A stretch of 64,000 bases of DNA from NCBI GenBank assembly GCA_010015675.1, contig ML976981.1:563928-627927 (forward strand), in the 5' to 3' direction. Each line of letters begins with the position of its first letter. Position 1 is the first letter of the stretch. The notes under the pieces were generated by a model. It worked only from the letters and a program-made list of their open reading frames with translations, did not search any database and had not been told where the DNA came from. This document shows positions 56,154-64,000 of the stretch, piece by piece. Source of the stretch: Byssothecium circinans (lineage: Eukaryota > Ascomycota > Dothideomycetes > Pleosporales > Massarinaceae). The position numbers and the translations under genes were made by a program.

Positions 56154-57357
56154 TCAAAGCTCATCCTCCGTCTCATCGTCGTTGTCGTCGGCTACAGGCA
56201 GCGTCGGCTGCTTTGCAGGTGTCTTACTGCGCGTAGCCGGTCTCCCGAACGGTAACTCGCGTCTCGGAGGTATGGTTACAGCTTCTTCTGGGGCATCCCT
56301 CAACAACTGTGCGACCGACTGCGACCGCGCAGATTCAGAGGTCTTCCCAGGGGTATTCTGCGCCGATGCAGCAATATCTCCGCCTTCGTCTTCAGTCTCC
56401 TCATCTGATAATCGGTCCGGGGTCGCTGCTCCGGATCCAGACTCGTCCTGCTCTTCTACATTAGCTCCATCAACCTCCATGGGCTCCGCCTCTGATGCCG
56501 GCTCCGGCTCCGGCTCTGGCGCCTTGGAGGCAGCTTTCCGTTTAGATGCACGAGATGCGGCAGCTTTACGGGGCTTTGTCGTCTCACGTGTAGCCTTGAC
56601 TGCAGTTGCTACGCCCGAGTCAGCTCCATGCAGAAGCAGATAACCCACACCCAGTGTCTTACCCTTGGTCTCGTCAACCTTTGCACTGGCTAACACGCGA
56701 CTTTGATCTCTGATCTTGCGCTTCTTCTCATTCAATAGCTCCATGAACTGCTGCAGCATCTCCTTCTCCGTTTCACCCTTTGTCTTGATAAAGTCATCGA
56801 GCTGAGCCCTTAACTTGGAGGTTGTATCATGCTCACTGCTAGCGCTGGACTTCAGCATAGCCAGCTCCTGGAGGGTACGTAGGTGGTTCTGAGCTGATAT
56901 TCTTGACCAGTCCAGCGGTAACAGTTCCACCTCCTCGTCCTTGGGGAGAGATATGTCGCCGAGTGTCACCTTGATCCCTTTGACATGTTGTCGAAAAGAG
57001 AGCTCGATTGTGTCGTTCTTCAAGGTATACACCAAGTGTACATCACTGATGATCTTGGCGTTACCTGGCGATCGATGGAGCAGGAAATGAGATAGAATTT
57101 GTTCCCACTCGTCATCTGATCCTTTGAATTTGTTCCTCAATTTTCCAAGATTGCGGTGCTTAACTGGGAGAATGGGTGAGAATAAGAAACAGTCTTTCAT
57201 TTGGAGCAATCTTACTATGCGTGACATATGGACTCTCACCCTCGCAACCAACTAACCGGACGTCCAGCGGTTGCGATCCCTCCTGTTGAACTTCCACCAC
57301 CACGACGTCGCTATTGCCGCTAGCAGGCTCCACAGGAATGATGAAGCGGCCGTCCAT
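56154..57357 (-). CDS. XRCC4/Lif1-like non-homologous end-joining factor
   Basis: Three exons: 57216-57357, 56663-57163 and 56154-56608, giving 365 aa (MDGRFIIPVEPASGNSDVVV...). The first 150 residues form a beta-rich head (VVVVEVQQEGSQPLDVRLVG and DVHLVYTLKNDTIELSFRQH). A coiled coil follows at about 145-210 (HLRTLQELAMLKSSASSEHD and KEMLQQFMELLNEKKRKIRD), the ligase-IV-binding stalk in XRCC4. The tail is disordered, with basic KPRKAAASRASKRKAASK and acidic TEDEL ends. XRCC4/Lif1 dimers bind DNA ligase IV in end joining. The second intron is 54 nt, in frame, with clean GTAAGAC, GCTGAC and GTAG signals, so an unspliced frame also appears open. Head sequence is divergent, as usual for this family. 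Confidence 0.85.
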
Positions 57358-58177
57358 GGTGGAGCTTTGATCGACCCGCTTGGATATAAGGCCGTACCCA
57401 GACCTTACGATGCTCGAAAACCTGCTTTTGGCCGTTTGTATAGATCTGCCAGGCGCCACAGCAATGCTGGTGTGGCACGCAAGGTAGCCCTAGCGGATGA
57501 TGATCTGATACAAACCCTTGGGGCCGTTGGGATGGGCCCTGTCGAGGTCGACTTGTGATCAAAACGAGCGCGTCGGAAGAGGCGGGAGATTGGCCGAAGC
57601 TTGGGAGGGTTTCAGGTAGCACGCGGACGGGAGGGGAGGATTGAAACGCGTCTGAAGGTGGGAGAGGGAACCACGGAACCCACGAAGCTTAAAAGCTGCC
57701 CGAAAACGACGAGTTGCGGCGGGGAGACGGCGGCGGCGCGGGTGCGGCCTGGCTGGCGGCTTGTCCGTGTACGCGTTGAATGTTGTTTGCGGGTGAATCA
57801 CCGAGTGCTCGAGGCTTCAATAATCGCGCTGGCAATCCTACTAGTAGCGTGGTGGGTTATGATATACATATAACTACAGAACCCTGGGGGAGTGAGAGTC
57901 AGCAGCGCTGCCTTGCCGTGCTCTTACACTTGCCTGCATCACCCACGTAGCTGCCGTTTGACGCGTCGTGAGCTCTGCGGAAGGAGCGCCGGGCGGTCCA
58001 AGTGCAGACAGGCAGGCACGGCCCACACTGCCTGGCACACTCGGCAAGAGCGACATGCAGGTTGGCGGCCACTGGTCGGGCCCGCTCTCCAGCTTTTCCC
58101 AGCCTCTCGACACCACCGCAATCGCTTTTCACACGACCTGCACAACTGCACCACGCCTACCCACCGACCCACCAGCG
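57358..58177. promoter_or_regulatory. Divergent promoter region, XRCC4-like / Byr4-like genes
   Basis: An 820-bp head-to-head spacer. The plus frame of the Byr4-like gene is open back to 57968 and includes an earlier in-frame ATG, so part of this region could be coding N-terminus. Confidence 0.4.
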
Positions 58178-60824
58178 ATGGCGGCTCCCAAAGGAGGGAG
58201 TTTCGCACAGCGCATGGCGCACCGAACCTCCATGGCGACGACGATTGAAAACTGGGACGACGATGGCGATTTCGACACCGCCGCCGACCTCTTCTCCACC
58301 TCGATATCCACCCGGCAGTCCATGTCCTCGCGCGTCTCGGTGCGCTCAGAGTCCAACACCGGCGACGAGGACTGGCAGGTCCTGATCGCCCCCAATGACA
58401 AGTTCTCCACCATGAACGCCATTTCCTCTGCGAAGAGCGCCGGCATACCGATCCCGACGAGCGTGCCGTCGTCGGCCCTGCTCGGCGGGTCGATCAAGCG
58501 ACTGGGGAAGAAACCGTCAAACCGCAAAATCAACGTCGACGACGACTGGGGAAATGACCTCGAGCTGCCCACCGACGCGAAAGAAGGACTGAAGCTCAAA
58601 GTGCCCATGCCGCGCACGCCAGCCGACGACAATGACGATTTTGATGACTGGGGCGAGGGAAGCTTGGGCATTCGCTTTGCTGGCACCAGACAGGCCCGCG
58701 GCGCCAGAAGCTCGTCCGTGTCGGCCATGAGTCCAAGCATGGGCAGTTGCATGACTCTGGAGAGCGAGGATGACGATTTGAATGGGCTCGTGCTACCGAC
58801 GGAGCCGCTCGACTTCAATGCCCGCCTGGAGAAGCTCAAGAGGACTGAGCAGCCGACACCCGAATCGTCACCACTGCCCGCGCACCAAGTACGCGGGCTC
58901 CCACCTACATCTGTGCCTGCATTTACACCCGAACCCGAACTCGCCTCACCTTCTCCCGCTGTACCCGAAACACCGCCGCCGCTTGAGAGCGAGCCCGTGG
59001 CTATCCCGAAGCTCAAGGGCACCGAAAACGATGATGACTTTATGGAAGGGCTAGAGTTCGGCGGCGATGATCTTCTCGACATCAAGAAGCCCACGCTTAA
59101 CCGCAATGTCGTGGTCAGGAAGGCGCCTTCCAAAGCAACCGTACCGCCTGCCGCCCGTCCAACAGCCACAATAACCTTCACGGACAAACCTTCCATGTCG
59201 CGGATACCGAGGCCGCTGCCATCGACGAACCGTTCACGACTTACCCCACTATACGAGTCGGGTGCCTCGCAACTCAACAATAACAATAGCCGACCGATGC
59301 CTACGACTACAAGTGCACAATACCTCCGCGCAAAGCGGTCAGCACCAGTACTTCGCAACAACCAGGGTTCACGATCGCATCTTCCCTTTGTTCCAGCCGG
59401 CGGCTCTAGTTCAAACTCGCATCATGTGGTGGCCAAGACCTCGTCACAGACACATCTTCGGCGCGACTCGGATCCGCGTCGTCCTGCATCTCCTTCATCG
59501 CGACCGTACTCCCGCATGTCCACCATCAATCCTCCAGAGACGCCGAGTAGGATGGGTATGCGACGGGAGCTCGCACCTTCTGCCATAGCACGCAATGCAC
59601 CACTCAGAGGAATAAACCCGAAGGCTCGAAAACAAGCATGGAGTGGCAACGAACTTGAAGGCTTCGACGATCTACCAACGTCAGCAACCAAGGAGAAGCA
59701 GTTTGAGAAGCAGCCAAGAAACGTACCCAGCAACAAGACTCTGCGATCACAGACTAGCAGTACCCGGTTACCGATGCCGGATCGAATGGCCACACCGCTG
59801 CCACAGACTCCACGCAGTCCACCCAGGGTCGACAGCACTCCACGATTTGCTCGAGATACAGCAGCAAGCCGAAACGCACGAGAGCAACGTTTAGCTGGTA
59901 TACGTGGGCGCGGCGACGGTCCAATTGCCCCACAGACTGCCATCAATTGGAAAGCACATGTGGCCAACAGAAGCCCTCATACCAGTCCCACCGCTCATCG
60001 AAAGCGAGGCAGCGGGCAGAAGCCACAGCTTATACAGGCGATATTTCAGCCATATGCCAAGAGTGAGTCATCCATGAGATCCAATTATCTCGTCTCCATA
60101 CTGACTCTCCCCAGCTGAAAAAGGCATGTTATATAATCCAATCACGCAACGCTGGGAAGGTAATGAAGAGGCTCTCTCTCCCTTCACTACCCATCATCCC
60201 AACAACTCAACAACGACGCTTGCCTTGACAACCGCGAGCACGCCCACATTCGCACCACCCAACCATCCCTACGGCTATTCACATGATCGATCACATTCGA
60301 TTTCACACACTGCTCTATCTAACATACAGAACAAGAATGTGTCGACGCGTGCTGTCAAGGTCGCTCCGTTACCGTCACCACCAAGGCCGGCTTTGATCTC
60401 GCAAAAGACCATGCCTCGCGATGTAAAGGTCGAGGGCGGCATGATCTTCGATCCTGTCAAGATGACCTGGTTGAAAGCCCGCCGGGTGCCCGATGATCCT
60501 CGCTCTCCGTCTGTCGACATGGATGATGAGGAAGACCCCTTCGCTGGTCTTGAGGATCTGAAGGACAATGAAAGTGTTGCTGGCGGTACCAGTGGTATTG
60601 GAGGTAACGCTACCTCTGCCCACGATGACCCCGTCTTCGTTGGCGAAGAGTTTGACCTTGGTCCCAGCTTCATACGCCGACAGCGCGAAGAAGAAGCCAT
60701 CTGGCGGCGCAAGGTCGAAGGTTGGGTTGGTGCCATGCGGGATGACGGGGAAATCAGGGGCGGCTGGAGATGGGCAATCCGCGACTTTGCGGCGAGTGCG
60801 TCCGCACAAGCACACGGGCGGTAG
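58178..60824 (+). CDS. Byr4/Bfa1-like mitotic exit (SIN/MEN) GAP subunit
   Basis: Exon 1 is 58178-60062 and exon 2 is 60115-60824, giving 864 aa from MAAPKGGSFAQRMAHRTSMA. The N-terminus carries ENWDDDGDFD and later DDDWGNDLELP and DDFDDWGEGSLGIRF, the acidic Trp-Asp repeats seen in Byr4/Bfa1. A long Ser/Pro/Arg linker follows. The C-terminal module reads KGMLYNPITQRWEGNEE, then VKVEGGMIFDPVKMTWLKAR, DEEDPFAGLEDLKD and REEEAIWRRKVEGW. Byr4-Cdc16 (Bfa1-Bub2) is the two-part GAP for the Spg1/Tem1 GTPase at spindle pole bodies, restraining septation and mitotic exit. An upstream in-frame ATG at 57968 would add 70 Pro/Ser-rich residues; I prefer the second start. Confidence 0.85.
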
Positions 60825-61477
60825 TTGCTAAGATGCAATTGACGTCACGCCAGCATGTTGATTTGCATGTGGAACGCATCATTGTATAGTCATGACTTTA
60901 CGACTGCATTGGAGAAGGGGTTTTCGGCGCTTTAATGGGCCATATTTGGCCAAAAGTTACGAGGTCTGGGGTATTCGGCTGTTGCTGTCTTTTCTTCGAG
61001 ATATCCTGAGTGTAATGACCGGCGTTTGTTCTTGCTTAGAAGACGCCTCACTCTAGCGATGCGGTTACGATTTACGATCTCTTTTGGGTCTTGGATGAAC
61101 GAAGTTTCACGACGTGCATGAACGAGCGATCTGAATAGAAATAATGACGATGCTCTTGAATGGTTTGACGTTTTCTCTCGTGGTGTTCTTCATCTTGCTT
61201 CGGGATGAATTTACGAGCGCTTACTGACTCGAATCTAGACGAATCATGAACATGCCTTTTCTAATCGTAATTGCTGTTCTAATCCTGGAGGAGCTGAGGA
61301 TGCGCTCCGGCCCAGTTGACTATACCTGACATCTGGATGCTCTTTCGCCCCACTTTCGACGCCGGCCTAATGCACTATCGATAGCGGTAGCCAGCGGGGA
61401 AGTTCTCCCCACCACAACTCCGAAACTCCGTTGCCTTGTTTACCTCCCGATCGCTCTCTTCTCGAAACAACACGAAC
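60825..61477. other. Intergenic spacer
   Basis: About 650 bp between two plus-strand genes: 3' flank of the Byr4-like gene and promoter of the WD40 gene. Confidence 0.45.
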
Positions 61478-62794
61478 ATGTCGCGCTCCAACGATCCAGG
61501 CCATTACTTCCAAACCACGTAAGTTTGTCGCCTCCCAGTGCCTCCATCCAGAAAGTTCACAACTAATGCAATTCCTACCATGGTAGATCCGCACTCAACG
61601 AAGAGGCGCGCAAAGCCGCCAAAGCCAAGAATACCAAGGGAAAGCCTGCCCGACTCCCTTCGAAGCTGCTAGCTGTTGCTTCGGATGTGGATGGGGCGAG
61701 CGGAAGTGCGGAGGCGGTGTTTGTAGCGGAGGCGGCGGGGAATGTGAAGAGGGTTTTTCTTGAAGTTGGTGGGATTGCCTTGCCCCCTTCCTCTCCTCCA
61801 CGCATGATGGTTGACATGGTCGCTGAGCTAATCAACTTTTTGAACTCAGACTGGTGAAGTCACTAAGACGTTCTCCGGCCCCACCGCGCCGCTTACCTCG
61901 CTTGCCGTCTCCGCATCCTCGAAGACTGTGTATGCGGGCTGTTGGGATAAAACAGTTTGGTCATGGGATATCGGCACTGGGAAAGTTGGGAAGAGGTTCC
62001 AGGGACATTCCGACTTCGTGAAAGCGGTGCTGGTCTTTAAGATCCGGGGGAAGGAGATTTTGGTCTCTGGTGGTGCGGATGCGAAGATTATTGTCTGGGA
62101 CGCGGAGACGGGCAATCTTCTGCATACACTGCAGGGACATACACGAGGTGTTCTGGCGCTGGCATTAGATCCTTTGGAATACGAGGCGAGTAAGGAGAGC
62201 GCGGTGGTGTTTAGTGCAGGGAGTGATCGCGAGATCAGGCGCTGGGAAATCGGTATCGCGAAAGCGGGAGAGGTCAAAGACGAACCATGTCCCATTATCG
62301 TGCACGAAACTAGTATTGATGCTATCTCCTTCGACACCGACGGCGACCTCTGGACTGCCTCCGCAGACCGTACTGCTAAGTGTCTTTCTCGCACGCGCAA
62401 CTTTGAGGCAGATTCTTCGTTCGAGCATTCAGACTATGTTCGCGACGTCGTTGTCGATGAAGAAGGTGGATGGGTGGTTACTGCGTGTCGGGACGAAAAC
62501 GTCAGCGTCTTTGAAAAGGGGAGCGGAAGGCTGCATCATACGTTTGTGGGGCATTGGGAGGAGGTTACGGGATTGGTGTTGTTGGAGGGTCAGAAGGTCG
62601 TGAGTGTGAGTATTGATGGGACGGTGAGGTGCTGGGGGCTGAAGGGGAGGGAGTTGGCGGAGGCGGTTAAGGAGGCGGAGGATGAGAAGGACGGGAAGGT
62701 GATAGAAAATGAGGACCTGAAGGAGGAGAAGGAGGGGCTGATGACGGTGGAGGAGGAAGAGGAGTTGGCGGCTTTGATGGATGATAGTGAGTAG
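61478..62794 (+). CDS. WD40-repeat protein
   Basis: Three exons: 61478-61518, 61587-61764 and 61850-62794, giving 387 aa starting MSRSNDPGHYFQTTSALNEE. The second intron has a GTTGGT donor, the only one giving a frame-true join (VFLE|TGEVTKTFSG). At least six WD-like blades are visible: VYAGCWDKTVWSWDIGTGKV, ILVSGGADAKIIVWDAETGN, VVFSAGSDREIRRWEIGIAK, LWTASADRTAKCLSRTR, WVVTACRDENVSVFEKGSG and VVSVSIDGTVRCWGLKGREL. The C-terminus is a Glu/Lys-rich coiled segment. No family-specific motif identifies the complex it serves; a seventh blade may come from the N-terminal strand. Confidence 0.85.
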
Positions 62795-63649
62795 TGTAGA
62801 GCCTGGAGAGTTGTGGAGAATGAGCTTCTGCGGGTAAACCTCACCTTGATCTCAAGAGACTATTGTGGCCAGCCTGTGAGTGTCTCAAGAGCTATCTGAT
62901 AGTGTTAACTCCTCTCTATACATACACAGTTCTCGGTAGCCTAAGAGCGAACCCCTAGGTTCAATTATATGCACTGGCTTGGAGCATAGTACGCTGTGCT
63001 TTAAGGTTTAGCTTGAATCAAACTCTTGAACCTCCAGCTCCCTTCTCCCTTCTCTCCATCTCATCTCCGCCATCACAATCATTTTCCCAACAATCTTGTA
63101 ATGTTTCATTTGAACTCCAAAACTTCATCGCTTTTCACCTCATATACCACCACCACCCTGCCCCCGCGAAAGCGATAAATACACCTCGAGCCACACAGCC
63201 ACAAGACACCTCACGCACCCTGCCCTCGTCAACCTGCCATCGATAGCAATGACCTCGGAATTCTGGATCAGCGTCGACATAGCCGTGCAACAGCAGGTCT
63301 TGAGACCAAAGATGTAGCCCCGGCGGGCCTAGAGAAAAGAGAGGCATACGGTCTAGAGGACATGTGTGGGCGTGACCGCGAAGTAGAGAAGGGTCGATGA
63401 GGGGGGCGTGTGATTGATAGTTTGCTCTTCTTTTATCTGCCTTTGTCAGGGGGACAATATCATACTGGTCGTACAAGGTAGATTCTCGGAATTACGTTTT
63501 CCTTCCTATTCATTATGCTAAATTCGAACTAAACAAAATAAAATAAAAACCCCGACACTGAGCCAAAAAACATACGCTGCGATCAAAAGACTAATTAATA
63601 ATAGTGGTAACTAGTAATTCTTCACAACCCGCCTAAGAAATTTCCAAAC
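62795..63649. other. Intergenic, nothing supported
   Basis: About 850 bp. A minus-strand frame at 63135-63476 lacks motifs and an ATG start. Confidence 0.45.
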
Positions 63650-63840
63650 AGGCTTTTCTCAGGTCCCAGAGCCTTTCCGGCAGACTTGTCAACAATCAAG
63701 CTGAATACAAGCGCTTGATTGAGGCTTGATCGAAACTGCAAGCCGATCAAGCCAAGCTTCTGACTAGAAATTTTGCACTCAATCAAGCTTTCGCTCTTAA
63801 GGCTTGATTGATTGGCTTGATTGGCTTGATTGGCTCGATG
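63650..63840. repeat. Dispersed and tandem GGCTTGATTG/CAATCAAGCC motif region
   Basis: The motif GGCTTGATTG or its complement recurs many times within 190 bp in both orientations, including a tandem of ATTGGCTTG units at about 63800-63830. Inverted copies could form hairpins. It may be part of a repeat element continuing past the window; no coding content is claimed. Confidence 0.65.
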
Positions 63841-64000
63841 TTTTAGCGTTAATTTTTGTGAGGCTATTGAGTTTGCCGTACGAGCGATCTCGCGATAGGT
63901 TCGTGGTGTTGAGTTTCGCTTAGTCAGCCACATTATAGCGCGAAACCTTGATGTAATCATCTCTGTTTTAAAGCTGCCAAAGCCCACCTGTTCGCGTATA
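63841..64000. other. Right edge, nothing supported
   Basis: The last 160 bp show no feature. Confidence 0.3.

Noticed and set aside
58129..59361. 410-codon minus-strand open frame
   Set aside because: Antisense shadow of the Byr4-like gene; Ser/Val/Gly composition follows from the opposite strand.
63135..63476. 113-codon minus-strand frame
   Set aside because: Starts from a non-ATG codon and shows no recognisable domain.

Overview
The window looks like nuclear DNA of a filamentous ascomycete (Pezizomycotina; the class is not determined, Dothideomycetes would fit). The genes are compact and dense on both strands. Introns are about 48-110 nt with GT(A/G)(A/T)G(T/C) donors, CTAAC/CTGAC-type branch sites and YAG acceptors. 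The content is fungal: Sld7, Dal5-type and maltose-type transporters, LtrA, tannase-family esterase, Mnn4/LicD, Pop8, Byr4 and a Suz12/PHD protein. There are two assembly gaps (24581-24655 and 51740-51824), both inside simple repeats. Exon coordinates were read by hand from splice consensus and frame continuity. || Layout. 0-10 kb: an uncharacterised ORF at the left edge, Sld7-like (1703-3211), a 62-aa spliced SMP protein (4023-4264), two disrupted or decayed loci (about 4650-5265 and 5910-6772), a kinase-core/transmembrane chimera (7757-8659), and copy 1 of a small multi-pass membrane family (9346-10134). 10-24 kb: dolichyldiphosphatase, a MITE, RWD/RBR ubiquitin ligase, LtrA protein, BTB protein, Dal5-like transporter, tannase/feruloyl esterase, and copy 2 of the membrane family (23042-23798). 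24-33 kb: low-complexity tract, hexose/maltose-type transporter, Ub-like/WLM protease, LicD protein, an unresolved spliced locus, and RVB2. 33-42 kb: a 1,364-aa coiled-coil protein, then an accessory patch with a decayed kinase gene, MITE copy 2, an ORF relic, a double zinc-finger protein and a tRNA-like element with a short tandem repeat. 42-64 kb: a housekeeping run of Pop8, WW protein, F-box/LRR protein, Suz12-PHD, a possible AF4/ELL-associated factor, XRCC4/Lif1, Byr4/Bfa1 and a WD40 protein. || How it fits together. The housekeeping genes serve replication initiation, chromatin (RVB2, Suz12), NHEJ, mitotic exit, RNase P/MRP, N-glycosylation and wall mannan, and the ubiquitin system. They do not form an operon-like pathway. 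Several are divergent pairs sharing short intergenic regions (dolichyldiphosphatase/RBR ligase, RVB2/coiled-coil, F-box/Suz12, XRCC4/Byr4). The unusual material lies in the accessory patches at 4-10 kb, 23-25 kb and 38-42 kb. These hold a duplicated membrane-protein family, degraded kinase-like genes, a two-copy MITE and a tRNA-derived-looking element. No prokaryotic-type system, CRISPR array or biosynthetic cluster was seen.
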